Source: Massilia sp. METH4
Lineage (GTDB): Bacteria > Pseudomonadota > Gammaproteobacteria > Burkholderiales > Burkholderiaceae_D
Reading direction: 5' to 3'
NCBI RefSeq assembly: GCF_037094685.1
Contig: NZ_CP146614.1
Span: 3,472,001-3,536,000, forward strand
DNA length: 64,000 nt
Position numbers and translations under genes: made by a program. Under the pieces are notes generated by a model. It ran no database searches, was not told the origin of the DNA, and saw nothing but the letters and a program-made list of their open reading frames with translations. This document shows positions 35,723 to 44,675 of this stretch, one piece after another (the first letter of the stretch is position 1; every line of letters begins with the position of its first letter).

Positions 35723-36831
35723 CCGGTCGCGCAGGTATGCAGTCCTTTCACTTGCCGTCGCTCGATGGCGTCCGCGCCTTCGCGGCGCTGACGGTCTTCC
35801 TCAGCCATGCCGGCGCCGGCCGCTTTATCCCCGGCGCATTCGGCGTGACGGTGTTCTTCTTCCTGAGCGGCTACCTGATCACCACGCTGATGCGCCGTGA
35901 GATCGAGGAGAGCGGCCGGCTCGATTTCCGCGCGTTCTACCAGCGCCGGGCCTATCGGATCCTGCCGCCGCTCTACCTCGTTCTGGCGGTCATTTTCGTG
36001 GTTACCGAGATCATGCACTTCTCGGACTATACGACGACCGGTGGTGTGCTCTCGCTCTTGCTGCAATATAGTAATTATTACCTGCTGGATCACCATGGTT
36101 CGGAACTGCTGCCGACAACGGGAACTTACTGGTCCCTCGCCGTCGAAGAGCATTTTTACCTGGTCTTCCCCCTGCTCTTCGTATGGATTGCCCGGCGCGG
36201 GTCCGGCGCGCGCACTGCTGCCGTGTTCTTCTTCATCTGCCTTGCCGTCCTGCTCTGGCGGTGCGTACTGATCTATTTCCTGAACGCACCGAGCGATCGC
36301 ACGTACCTGGCCACCGACACGCGTTTCGACAGCATCCTGTTCGGTTGCATCATGGGCGTGTGGATGAACCCGGCGCTGGACCGCGATCCGTTCCCCTCGA
36401 AAGCTGCCAAGCTCTTGGCTCTCGCAGTCGGTGTGGCGCTGCTGGCCGCCAGCTTCATGGTGCGTGACGAGGATTTCCGCGATACGTGGCGGTATTCGAT
36501 GCAGGGTCTTGGCCTGTTCCCGCTGTTCTGGCTGGCGGTACGCCATCCGGAGTGGCCGATCTTCCGCCCCCTGAACACCCGTACGGCGCGTTTCCTGGGT
36601 GCGATTTCCTACACTTTCTATCTCAGCCACCTGCTGTGGATATCCGTCTCGCGCCGGACGTTGCCGGGCCAGCCTGAACTGCTGAGGGGAACGATAGCCC
36701 TGATCCTGACCATCGCCTTTTCCTATCTGGTGTATCGCACGGTCGAGCAGCCACTTGCCCGCATGAGGAAGCGCTTGCACGGAGGCGTCGCGCCCGTTGC
36801 CCCTTCGATTGTCAAGAAAGGACAGGTATGA
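35719..36831 (+). CDS. Acyltransferase 3 family membrane protein (OafA/ExoZ type)
   Basis: 370 residues, about ten helices. Signature parts: SLDGVRAFAALTVFLSH (Arg and catalytic His), GVTVFFFLSGYLITTLM, FYQRRAYRILPPLYLVL and TYWSLAVEEHFYLVFPLLF. It belongs to the OafA/YrhL branch, more distant from the two paralogous acyltransferases at 13939 and 52693. It would O-acetylate the EPS on the periplasmic side or at the lipid-linked stage. It is coupled by four-base overlaps to genes on both sides. Confidence 0.9.
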   Translation: MTGRAGMQSFHLPSLDGVRAFAALTVFLSHAGAGRFIPGAFGVTVFFFLSGYLITTLMRREIEESGRLDFRAFYQRRAYRILPPLYLVLAVIFVVTEIMHFSDYTTTGGVLSLLLQYSNYYLLDHHGSELLPTTGTYWSLAVEEHFYLVFPLLFVWIARRGSGARTAAVFFFICLAVLLWRCVLIYFLNAPSDRTYLATDTRFDSILFGCIMGVWMNPALDRDPFPSKAAKLLALAVGVALLAASFMVRDEDFRDTWRYSMQGLGLFPLFWLAVRHPEWPIFRPLNTRTARFLGAISYTFYLSHLLWISVSRRTLPGQPELLRGTIALILTIAFSYLVYRTVEQPLARMRKRLHGGVAPVAPSIVKKGQV

Positions 36832-37931
36832 AAAAAATCGTCATGATCGGTACTCGCTTCGACACGATGGGCGGTATCTCGTCGGTGGTCAACGTGTACC
36901 GGGCTGCCGGGCTGTTCGACCGATACAATATTCGCTACATCGCCACCCATTGCGACGGCGGCAAGTTCGCCAAGCTCCGCATCTCGGTCGGGGCCTTGCT
37001 GACTTTCCTGTGGCTGCTGATCAGCGGCCAGGTCGACCTTGCGCATATCCACGTGTCGTCGCGTGCGAGCTTCTGGCGCAAGCTGCCATTCTTCACGCTC
37101 GCCCATCTGGCGGGGAGGGCGACGATCGTGCACCTGCACAGCGGTGCGTTCCACCATTTCTATGACAAATGCTCGTCACGCGGGAAGGCGGCGATCCGCT
37201 ACATGTTCGACAATGCTTCCCGCGTCATCGTCTTGTCCGACACGTGGAAGACCTGGGCACAGACGATCAGCACGAACCGCGCAATTGTCGCCATCTACAA
37301 TCCGGTGCAGGTCCCGCCGGAGACGCGCTCGCTGCGCAATGCTGCGCCGGTGGTGCTGATGCTGGGCCGCATCGGCCAGCCAAAAGGCAGTTACGATCTG
37401 CTCGAAGCGACGGTGCCGCTGGCGGCGGCCGTTCCGGCGCTGCAACTGCGCCTCGGTGGCGACGGCGACCTGGAGCGGGCTTCCGCCCGGGCGGCCGAGC
37501 TGGGCATTGCCCGGAACGTGAATCTGCTGGGCTGGGTGGTCGGCGATGCCAAGCACCGCGAGCTTGCAACGGCCCGGGTGTATGTGCTGCCTTCCTATAA
37601 CGAAGGCTTGCCGATGAGCGTGCTCGAAGCGATGGCCGCGGGCTTGCCTGTGGTCACCACTCCGGTCGGCGGGATTCCGGAAGCGGTGACCGACGGCGTG
37701 GAAGGCTACCTGATTCAGCCAGGCGACCAGGAGGCCCTGCGCGCGCGCGTCGAAGCACTGCTGCGGGACGATGAACTTGCCGAGCGGATGGGCCAGGCGG
37801 CACGGCGCAAGATCCAGACCACTTTCTCCGTCGAAGCGATCTTGCCGCGCATCGAAGCCATTTATGCCGAACTGGGTATCACGCGCGCCGCGCCGGTACT
37901 CGCGACGCGGCCGTTGACGGAGAAGCAATGA
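36828..37931 (+). CDS. Family 4 glycosyltransferase
   Basis: 367 residues, GT-B fold. It starts KKIVMIGTRFDTMGGISSVV, a glycine-rich acceptor-side loop. The donor half has VVLMLGRIGQPKGSYDLLEA, LPSYNEGLPMSVLEAMAAGLPVV (E-x7-E) and TTPVGGIPEAV. It should add a hexose to the lipid-linked repeat unit in the cytoplasm; the donor sugar cannot be read from sequence. Four-base overlaps on both sides place it in the acetyltransferase-lyase operon. Confidence 0.9.
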   Translation: MKKIVMIGTRFDTMGGISSVVNVYRAAGLFDRYNIRYIATHCDGGKFAKLRISVGALLTFLWLLISGQVDLAHIHVSSRASFWRKLPFFTLAHLAGRATIVHLHSGAFHHFYDKCSSRGKAAIRYMFDNASRVIVLSDTWKTWAQTISTNRAIVAIYNPVQVPPETRSLRNAAPVVLMLGRIGQPKGSYDLLEATVPLAAAVPALQLRLGGDGDLERASARAAELGIARNVNLLGWVVGDAKHRELATARVYVLPSYNEGLPMSVLEAMAAGLPVVTTPVGGIPEAVTDGVEGYLIQPGDQEALRARVEALLRDDELAERMGQAARRKIQTTFSVEAILPRIEAIYAELGITRAAPVLATRPLTEKQ

Positions 37932-39901
37932 GTTCCCTGACTTGGAAAATGCGCCGGCTCAGTCTGATGAGCCCGGCAGAAATCGTGTGGCGCGTGCAGC
38001 AAATCGCCCAGAAGAAGGCGAGCAAGATCGGGCTCGGCCTGGCGATGGCGCCGCCCGCGCCGCGGCTGGACAAGACCGGCGCGGTCTTCATCGGCGAGGC
38101 GGCGGAAGGCGTGGATCTGCCGTCGCTGCGCGCCGCGGCGGACGCAATCCTGGCCGGACGGTGGAACGTCTTCGCCATGCATGGGCTGCAACTTGGTTTC
38201 CCGCCGCAATGGAATCGCGACCCGAAGACGGGCACCGTGGCGCCGATGAAGCTGGGCAAGGCCATCGACTATCGCCGCGAATCGGTCGTCGGCGACATCA
38301 AGTACTTGTGGGAACCCAGCCGGCACCTCGAGCTTGTGACGCTGGCGCTCGCCTGGCGCGCCACGAACGAGCAGCGTTACGCCGCCGGCGCCCGCCTGCT
38401 GCTCGAATCGTGGTTCGACCAGTGTCCTTATCCGCGCGGCGTGCATTGGACCAGCTCCCTGGAACTCGCGGTGCGGCTCTTGAACTGGGCGTTTGCCTGG
38501 CAATTGCTGGGTGGTGCCGGCAGCGCCATGTTCCGCGGCGAGGATGGCATGCGGTTCCAGCGGCGCTGGCTGGACAATATCTACCAGCATTGCCACTTCA
38601 TCCGCGGTTACCTGTCGCATCATTCCTCGGCCAACAATCACCTGTTCGGCGAGTACATGGGCCTGTTCGTAGCCAGCGTGCAATGGCCGTGCTGGACTGA
38701 AAGCGCTCGTTGGGAAGCCTTCGCGCGCCGCGGACTGGAGGTCGAGGCGCTCAAGCAGAACACTGCCGATGGCGTCAACAAGGAGCAGGCCATCTATTAC
38801 CAGCACGAAGTGATGGACATGATGCTGCTGTGCCATCATATCGGCGCGGCCAACGGCGCGGGGTTCTCCAGTGCCTTCCTGGGGCGCCTGGAGCGGCTCG
38901 CCGAATTCGTCGCAGCGATGATGGATGTCGGCGGCAACGTGCCGATGACGGGCGATGCCGACGATGCGCAAATGGTCAGGTTGTCCCACGAGGCGGGCTG
39001 GAGCCCTTATCGTTCGCTGCTGGCCAGTTGCGCCCTGCTGTTCCAGCGGGGCGACTTCAAGCGCAAGGCCGGCCGGCTCGACGACAAGAACCGCTGGCTG
39101 TTCGGTGCGAACGGCATGGCCGCATGGGCGGCGCTGGCCGAGGCTCCCGAGCAGCCGGTGCTGGCGTTTCCCGAGGGCGGGTACTACTTGTTGGGCAAGG
39201 ATTTCGGCACCCCCGACGAGGTCCGGATCGTCGTCGACTGTGCACCGCTCGGTTACCTGTCCATCGCGGCGCACGGCCATGCCGATGCGCTGGCCTTTAC
39301 CCTGTCAGCCGGCGGTGAAGAACTGCTGATCGATCCCGGCACCTATGCGTATCACACGCAGAAGGCCTGGCGTGACTATTTCCGCAGCACGGCCGCCCAC
39401 AATACGGTCCAGGTCGACGGGCAGGACCAGTCGGAAATCGGCGGCAATTTCATGTGGTTGAAAAAAGCCAACGCCAAGGCGCTGGCGCACGTGGCTTCCG
39501 GGGCCGTGCAGCAGTTCGAAGGGGAGCACGATGGTTACCGCCGGTTACAGGACCCCGTATTGCACCGCCGCAAAATACATTTTGATGCAACTTGTAATGC
39601 TATTGTTGTAAAAGATATACTAGAATGTCGGGGCGATCATGATATCGCCTTGCACTGGCACTTTGCCGAAGGCTGCCGGGTGGAGACAACTGGAACGGAA
39701 CTTGTCGTGAACGCCCGGAGCAAGGCGCTGCGCATGCAGTGCACCTTGCCTGGCGCCGCCGAATTGCTGCGCTGCAGCGAGGCACCGATCGGTGGGTGGA
39801 TCTCGCGCACGTTTGACGAAAAGGCGGCCATTACGACGGCCGTCTGGCGCGGCAAGATTCACGGCAAGACCGAAATCGAAACCCGGATCACGCTGGCGTG
39901 A
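37928..39901 (+). CDS. Heparinase II/III family protein (no signal peptide seen)
   Basis: 657 residues. An N-terminal alpha/alpha toroid (about 60-390, including HHSSANNHLFGEYMGLF and NKEQAIYYQHEVMDMMLL) leads to a heparinase II/III beta domain with AAHGHADALAFTLSAGGEELL (HGH at 449-451), LIDPGTYAYH and FRSTAAHNTVQVDG. This matches lyase-like proteins found in many EPS/capsule loci. Unlike the protein at 31414, the N-terminus (MSSLTWKMRRLSLMSPAEIVWRV) is not a cleavable signal, so its compartment is uncertain. An AT-rich patch at about 39570-39625, unlike the rest of the gene, contains a promoter-like element. Confidence 0.85.
   Translation: MSSLTWKMRRLSLMSPAEIVWRVQQIAQKKASKIGLGLAMAPPAPRLDKTGAVFIGEAAEGVDLPSLRAAADAILAGRWNVFAMHGLQLGFPPQWNRDPKTGTVAPMKLGKAIDYRRESVVGDIKYLWEPSRHLELVTLALAWRATNEQRYAAGARLLLESWFDQCPYPRGVHWTSSLELAVRLLNWAFAWQLLGGAGSAMFRGEDGMRFQRRWLDNIYQHCHFIRGYLSHHSSANNHLFGEYMGLFVASVQWPCWTESARWEAFARRGLEVEALKQNTADGVNKEQAIYYQHEVMDMMLLCHHIGAANGAGFSSAFLGRLERLAEFVAAMMDVGGNVPMTGDADDAQMVRLSHEAGWSPYRSLLASCALLFQRGDFKRKAGRLDDKNRWLFGANGMAAWAALAEAPEQPVLAFPEGGYYLLGKDFGTPDEVRIVVDCAPLGYLSIAAHGHADALAFTLSAGGEELLIDPGTYAYHTQKAWRDYFRSTAAHNTVQVDGQDQSEIGGNFMWLKKANAKALAHVASGAVQQFEGEHDGYRRLQDPVLHRRKIHFDATCNAIVVKDILECRGDHDIALHWHFAEGCRVETTGTELVVNARSKALRMQCTLPGAAELLRCSEAPIGGWISRTFDEKAAITTAVWRGKIHGKTEIETRITLA
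39592..39621 (+). promoter_or_regulatory. Promoter-like element inside the heparinase gene
   Basis: TTGTAA (39592-39597), an 18-nt spacer and TATACT (39616-39621), in an AT-rich island within a GC-rich coding region, 322 nt before the sugar dehydrogenase start. It could drive the precursor genes (dehydrogenase through manC) separately from the upstream operon. Confidence 0.4.
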
Positions 39902-39930
39902 CGATATCGCACGCGGAAACCAATCATTTA

Positions 39931-39945
39931 AGGAGCAGTATCTTG
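39931..39945 (+). promoter_or_regulatory. Ribosome site fixing the TTG start of the sugar dehydrogenase
   Basis: AGGAG (39931-39935, within TTTAAGGAG), seven bases and TTG (39943). The protein from this TTG begins LKISIFGLGYVGAV, exactly at the Rossmann fold, as in AlgD. The upstream in-frame codon at 39898 would add a non-conserved tail. Confidence 0.7.
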
Positions 39946-41253
39946 AAAATCAGCATCTTTGGCCTGGGCTACGTGGGGGCGGTGTCTGCCGGCTGCCTGG
40001 CAACCGACGGACATGAAGTGATCGGCGTCGACCCGAACCAGACGAAAGTCGACCTGATCAACAAAGGCACCACGCCGATCATCGAGAAGGACATCGGCGA
40101 GATGATCGCGAAGACCGTCAAGGAAGGCCAGCTGCGGGCCACCACCGACGTGCGCGATGCGGTGCTGAACAGCGACATGTCGCTGATCTGCGTGGGCACG
40201 CCGTCCCAGCTCAACGGTAACCTGGACCTGTCGCACGTGCGCAAGGTCTGCGAACAGATCGGTGCGGCCATCAAGGAAAAGGATGGCTTCCATGTCGTGG
40301 TGGCCCGCAGCACGATGCTGCCGGGCTCCATGACCTCGGTCGTGATCCCGTCGCTGGAACAGGCGTCGGGCAAGAAAGCCGGCGTCGACTTCGGCGTCTG
40401 CAACAACCCCGAATTCCTGCGCGAAGGCACCGCGGTCTACGATTACTACCACCCGCCGAAGACGGTCATCGGTGAAACCGACGAACGCGCCGGCGAGATG
40501 CTGGTGAAGCTGTACGAAAAAATGGACGCGCCGCTGGTGCGCACCGACGTGGCGACGGCCGAGATGGTCAAGTACACGGACAATACGTGGCACGCCGTGA
40601 AGGTGGCATTCGCCAACGAGATCGGCAATATCTGCAAGGCGGTCGGCATCGATGGCCACAAGGTCATGGAAATCTTCTGCCAGGACACCAAGCTGAACCT
40701 GTCGCCGTACTACATGAAGCCGGGCTTCGCCTTCGGCGGTTCGTGCCTGCCGAAGGACGTGCGCGCGCTGACCTACAAGGCCCGCTCGCTGGACCTGGAA
40801 CTGCCACTGCTGGACTCGATCCTGCCATCGAACCGCAAGCAGGTGGAGAAGGGCGTCAAGATGATCGTCGACAAGGGCACCCGCAAGATCGGCATCCTGG
40901 GCTTCTCGTTCAAGGCCGGCACCGACGACCTGCGCGAATCGCCGCTGGTCGACGTGATCGAGCACCTGCTGGGCAAGGGCTACGAACTGAAGCTGTACGA
41001 CAAGAACGTGAACCTGGCGGCCCTGACCGGCGCCAACCAGGACTACATCCTGAACCACATTCCGCACATCTCCAAGCTGATGGTCGATTCGATGGAAGAA
41101 GTGCTGGCATTCGCCGACACCGTCGTGATCGGCAACGGCGCGGCCGAGTTCAAGCAGGTGCCGGGCATGCTGAAGGATGGCCAGACCATCGTCGATCTCG
41201 TGCGCATCAGCAAGGAGCAGAGCGGAGGCCAGTACGATGGCATCTGCTGGTAA
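39943..41253 (+). CDS. GDP-mannose 6-dehydrogenase (AlgD-like nucleotide-sugar dehydrogenase)
   Basis: 436 residues from a TTG start. N-terminal NAD domain with GLGYVGAV, then VGTPSQLNGNLDL, a central helix linker and the catalytic Cys in FAFGGSCLPKDVRALTY. The second Rossmann domain has GILGFSFKAGTDDLRESPLV. The extreme C-terminus GICW and the overall spacing match AlgD rather than UDP-glucose dehydrogenase. It would oxidise GDP-mannose to GDP-mannuronate with two NAD+. ManC at 44672 supplies GDP-mannose. No alginate synthase gene (alg8/44-type) is seen, so the uronate probably enters a Wzy-type heteropolymer. It overlaps the next gene by 17 nt. Confidence 0.87.
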   Translation: MKISIFGLGYVGAVSAGCLATDGHEVIGVDPNQTKVDLINKGTTPIIEKDIGEMIAKTVKEGQLRATTDVRDAVLNSDMSLICVGTPSQLNGNLDLSHVRKVCEQIGAAIKEKDGFHVVVARSTMLPGSMTSVVIPSLEQASGKKAGVDFGVCNNPEFLREGTAVYDYYHPPKTVIGETDERAGEMLVKLYEKMDAPLVRTDVATAEMVKYTDNTWHAVKVAFANEIGNICKAVGIDGHKVMEIFCQDTKLNLSPYYMKPGFAFGGSCLPKDVRALTYKARSLDLELPLLDSILPSNRKQVEKGVKMIVDKGTRKIGILGFSFKAGTDDLRESPLVDVIEHLLGKGYELKLYDKNVNLAALTGANQDYILNHIPHISKLMVDSMEEVLAFADTVVIGNGAAEFKQVPGMLKDGQTIVDLVRISKEQSGGQYDGICW

Positions 41254-42490
41254 AGGCAAGAGCCGGCGTGTCCTGATCCTGGTCGAAAACCTGCCATCGC
41301 CGTTCGACCGGCGCGTATGGCAGGAAGCGACCACGCTGCATGCGAACGGCTACGAAGTCTCGATCATCTGCCCGACCGGCAAGGGGTACGAGAGCCGTTA
41401 CGAAGAAATCGACGGCATTCATATCTACCGCTACAAGCTGCCGCTGGAGGCGGAGGGCGCCAAGGGCTACGCGATCGAGTATTCGGCGGCGCTGTTCCAC
41501 ACCTTCCGCCTGGCGTGGAAGGTGTTGTTCCAGCGCGGCTTCGACGTGATCCACGCATGCAATCCGCCCGACCTGCTGTTCCTGATCGGCGGGTTCTTCA
41601 AGCTCACCATGGGCAAGAAGTTCCTGTTCGACCATCACGACATCAACCCGGAGCTGTATGAGGCAAAGTTCGGCCGCCGCGACTTCTTCTACAAGCTGAT
41701 GGTGCTGTTCGAGCGCTGGTCGTTCAAGACCTCCGACGTGTCGATCGCCACCAACGAGTCGTACAAGCGCATCGCGATCGAACGCGGCGGCATGGACCCG
41801 AACAAGGTCTATGTCGTGCGCAGCGGTCCGAAGCTTGACCGCCTGCGCGTGCTGCCGCCCGTGGAAGCGCTCAAGAAGGGCAAGCGCTACCTGGTCGGCT
41901 ACGTCGGCGTGATGGGCGCGCAGGAAGGCATCGACCTGCTGCTGGAAGCGGCGAAATACCTGATCGTGGACATGGGCCGCAAGGACGTGCACTTCGGTCT
42001 CGTCGGCGGCGGCACGTCGCTCGACCAGATGCGCGCGCTGGCCGTGAAGATGGGCATCGCCGACCATGTGACGTTCACCGGCCGGGTGCCGGACCAGGAC
42101 TTGCTGGAAATGCTGAACACGTCCGACGTGTGCGTGAACCCGGACGTGGCGAACGACATGAACGACAAGTCCACCATGAACAAGATCATGGAGTACATGG
42201 CGCTGGGCAAGCCGATCGTGCAGTTCGACCTGGCCGAAGGCAAGGTGTCGGCGCAGGAGGCATCGCTGTACGCGAACAAGAACGACCCGGTGGACATGGC
42301 GAAGAAAATCGCCGAACTGCTGGACGATCCTGCGCGCCGCGCACGCATGGGCGAGTACGGGCGCCACCGCGTGGTGAACGAGCTGGAATGGCAATACGAG
42401 GCGCCGAAGTTGCTGGCGGCGTACGAGCGGCTGTATTCGGCCAATGCTCCGCTGCCCGGCGCGGTACCCCCATCTTATAAAGGAAGCTGA
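41237..42490 (+). CDS. Family 4 glycosyltransferase (WbuB/WcaI-like)
   Basis: 417 residues, GT-B fold. Landmarks: VENLPSPFDRRVWQEATTL, DVIHACNPPDLLFLIG, KFLFDHHDINPELYEAKFG and, on the donor side, YVGVMGAQEGIDLLLEA, GGTSLDQM and NDKSTMNKIMEYMALGKPIV (E-x7-E variant). The ATG at 41237 follows GGAGG at good spacing inside the dehydrogenase gene; an earlier in-frame start would be embedded in it. It has no transmembrane segment. The donor may be the GDP-uronate made by the upstream gene, an inference from overlap only. Confidence 0.9.
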   Translation: MASAGKGKSRRVLILVENLPSPFDRRVWQEATTLHANGYEVSIICPTGKGYESRYEEIDGIHIYRYKLPLEAEGAKGYAIEYSAALFHTFRLAWKVLFQRGFDVIHACNPPDLLFLIGGFFKLTMGKKFLFDHHDINPELYEAKFGRRDFFYKLMVLFERWSFKTSDVSIATNESYKRIAIERGGMDPNKVYVVRSGPKLDRLRVLPPVEALKKGKRYLVGYVGVMGAQEGIDLLLEAAKYLIVDMGRKDVHFGLVGGGTSLDQMRALAVKMGIADHVTFTGRVPDQDLLEMLNTSDVCVNPDVANDMNDKSTMNKIMEYMALGKPIVQFDLAEGKVSAQEASLYANKNDPVDMAKKIAELLDDPARRARMGEYGRHRVVNELEWQYEAPKLLAAYERLYSANAPLPGAVPPSYKGS

Positions 42491-43489
42491 ATGAACATCC
42501 TTGTTACCGGCGGTATGGGTTACATCGGTTCTCACACTGTCGTGGAATTGCTCAATGCCGGCCATGATGTCCTGGTATTCGACAACCTGTCCAATTCGGA
42601 CCGCTCCGTGCAGGAGCGTGTGCAGCGCATCACCGGCAAGACCTTCGACTTCGTCGAGGGCGACATCCGCGACCGCGCCGCGCTGGAACGCGCGTTCTCG
42701 ACGCGCCAGTTCGATGCCGTCATCCATTTCGCCGGCCTGAAGGCGGTCGGCGAGTCCGTGGCGCAGCCGCTGCGCTACTACGACAACAACATCTCGGGCA
42801 GCGTCGCGCTGTGCGAGACGATGGCCAAGTTCAACTGCAAGTCGATCGTCTTCAGTTCCTCGGCAACCGTGTATGGCGATCCGGCCTCGGTGCCGATCAC
42901 CGAGGACTTCCCGCTGTCGGCCACCAATCCTTACGGCCGCAGCAAGCTGATGATCGAAGAAATCCTGCGCGACCTGTACAAGTCGGACAACGCCTGGCGC
43001 ATCGCATTGCTGCGCTATTTCAATCCGGTCGGTGCGCACGAAAGCGGCTTGATCGGCGAAGAGCCGAGCGGCATCCCGAACAACCTGATGCCTTACGTGG
43101 CGCAGGTGGCCGAAGGCAAGCGCGAATTCCTGTCCGTCTTCGGCGGGGATTACTCGACGCCCGACGGCACGGGGGTGCGCGATTACATCCACGTGGTCGA
43201 CCTCTCGATCGGCCACGTCAAGACCCTGGACAAGCTGGCGACAGGTCCTGGTGTTTATACCTACAATCTGGGGACCGGCCGAGGCAACAGCGTGCTCGAG
43301 ATGGTGCGCGCGTTCGAAGCCGCGAGTGGCCGGAAAGTTCCTTACAAGATCGTCGACCGACGACCCGGAGATGTCGCCGCCTGCTATGCGGATACGGCGA
43401 GGGCCGAGCGCGAGCTCGGCTGGAAAGCACAGTTCGACATTGCCCGCATGTGCACCGACACATGGCGTTGGCAATCTTCATCGAAATAA
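42491..43489 (+). CDS. galE: UDP-glucose 4-epimerase
   Basis: 332 residues, extended short-chain dehydrogenase. NAD-binding [10 protein letters not shown] at the N-terminus, catalytic Ser in FSSSATVYG, Tyr-x3-Lys in NPYGRSK, and substrate-side [23 protein letters not shown] and [13 protein letters not shown]. It interconverts UDP-glucose and UDP-galactose (possibly the GlcNAc forms), supplying EPS precursors. It begins at the base after the previous stop codon, with AAGGAAG as ribosome site, so it belongs to the dehydrogenase operon. Confidence 0.94.
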   Translation: MNILVTGGMGYIGSHTVVELLNAGHDVLVFDNLSNSDRSVQERVQRITGKTFDFVEGDIRDRAALERAFSTRQFDAVIHFAGLKAVGESVAQPLRYYDNNISGSVALCETMAKFNCKSIVFSSSATVYGDPASVPITEDFPLSATNPYGRSKLMIEEILRDLYKSDNAWRIALLRYFNPVGAHESGLIGEEPSGIPNNLMPYVAQVAEGKREFLSVFGGDYSTPDGTGVRDYIHVVDLSIGHVKTLDKLATGPGVYTYNLGTGRGNSVLEMVRAFEAASGRKVPYKIVDRRPGDVAACYADTARAERELGWKAQFDIARMCTDTWRWQSSSK

Positions 43490-43508
43490 CTATCCAGGGG
43501 GTCTGCAC

Positions 43509-44675
43509 ATGAAAGCAATGATACTCGCGGCCGGCAAAGGCACGCGCGTACGGCCATTGACGTACGAATTACCGAAGCCGATGATTCCTATCCTCGGCAA
43601 GCCCGTGATGGCCTACCTGGTCGAGCATCTGGCCCGGTATGGCGTGACCGAAATCATGGTCAACGTCAGTTACCTGCACGAAAAGATCGAGGAATATTTC
43701 GGCGAAGGCCACCAGTTCGGCGTGCAGATCGGCTATTCGTTCGAGGGTTACACGAACGATCAGGGCGAAGTGGTACCCGAGCCGCTCGGTTCGGCGGGCG
43801 GCATCAAGAAAATCCAGGAATTCGGCGGTTTCTTCGATGAGACCACGATCGTGCTGTGCGGCGATGCCCTGATCGACCTCGATCTGAAGTCGGCGCTGTT
43901 CGAGCACCGGCGCAAGGGCGCGCTGGCCACCGTCATCACCCGCGAAGTCCCTTGGGACAAGGTCGCCAGCTATGGCGTCGTGGTCAGCGACAACGATGGC
44001 CGCATCCGCGAATTCCAGGAAAAGCCGGATCCTTCGGTGGCCAAGTCCAATTGCGTCAGCACCGGCATCTATATCTTCGAGCCCGAAGTCATCGACCTGA
44101 TTCCGGCCGACCGCCCCTTCGACATCGGTTCCGAACTGTTCCCGCTGCTGGCTGAAAAGGGCATGCCGTTCTACAGCCAGACGCGCAAGTTCAACTGGAT
44201 CGACATCGGCAGCGTCAAGGACTACTGGGAAGTATTGCAGGGCGTGTTGCTGGGCGAGGTCGCCAATATGGCCGTGCCGGGCATCCAGGTCGATGAAGGA
44301 CTCTGGCTCGGCCTGAACACCAGCATCGACTGGAGCGGCGGCACCAAGATCGAAGGGCCGGTCTACATCGGTTCCGGCGTGAAGGTCGATGCGGGCGCGC
44401 ACATCGTCGGCCCGACCTGGATCGGTCACGGCAGCCACATCTGTGCAGGCGCGACGGTACGCCGCAGCGTTCTTTTCGAATATACTCGTGTGTTGCCAGA
44501 TGTTACTCTCGACGAATTGATCGTCTTTAAGGACTATAGTGTTGACCGCGCGGGCGAAATGAAGCATGTTTCGCAGTACGAATCCGACGAGTGGGCCAAC
44601 GCACGCGACCGCCGCGCGGCCCGCCGCCGTGAGACTGAACAAGAATTAACCCCTCCAGAACAGAAAAAAGCATGA
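43509..44675 (+). CDS. Sugar-phosphate nucleotidyltransferase with C-terminal left-handed beta-helix
   Basis: 388 residues. N-terminal nucleotidyltransferase domain with MKAMILAAGKGTRVRPLT, KPMIPILGKPVM, VLCGDALIDLDL (metal Asp) and SGIYIFEP-like STGIYIFEPEV. A hexapeptide region (about 270-340) has GTKIEGPVYIGSGVKVDAGA and GPTWIGHGSHICAGATV. A charged tail of about 30 residues (RDRRAARRRETEQE) is poorly conserved. The layout fits mannose-1-phosphate guanylyltransferase or glucose-1-phosphate nucleotidyltransferase; the nucleotide cannot be read with confidence. GGGGG lies just upstream of the ATG at 43509. It overlaps manC by ATGA. Confidence 0.88.
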   Translation: MKAMILAAGKGTRVRPLTYELPKPMIPILGKPVMAYLVEHLARYGVTEIMVNVSYLHEKIEEYFGEGHQFGVQIGYSFEGYTNDQGEVVPEPLGSAGGIKKIQEFGGFFDETTIVLCGDALIDLDLKSALFEHRRKGALATVITREVPWDKVASYGVVVSDNDGRIREFQEKPDPSVAKSNCVSTGIYIFEPEVIDLIPADRPFDIGSELFPLLAEKGMPFYSQTRKFNWIDIGSVKDYWEVLQGVLLGEVANMAVPGIQVDEGLWLGLNTSIDWSGGTKIEGPVYIGSGVKVDAGAHIVGPTWIGHGSHICAGATVRRSVLFEYTRVLPDVTLDELIVFKDYSVDRAGEMKHVSQYESDEWANARDRRAARRRETEQELTPPEQKKA

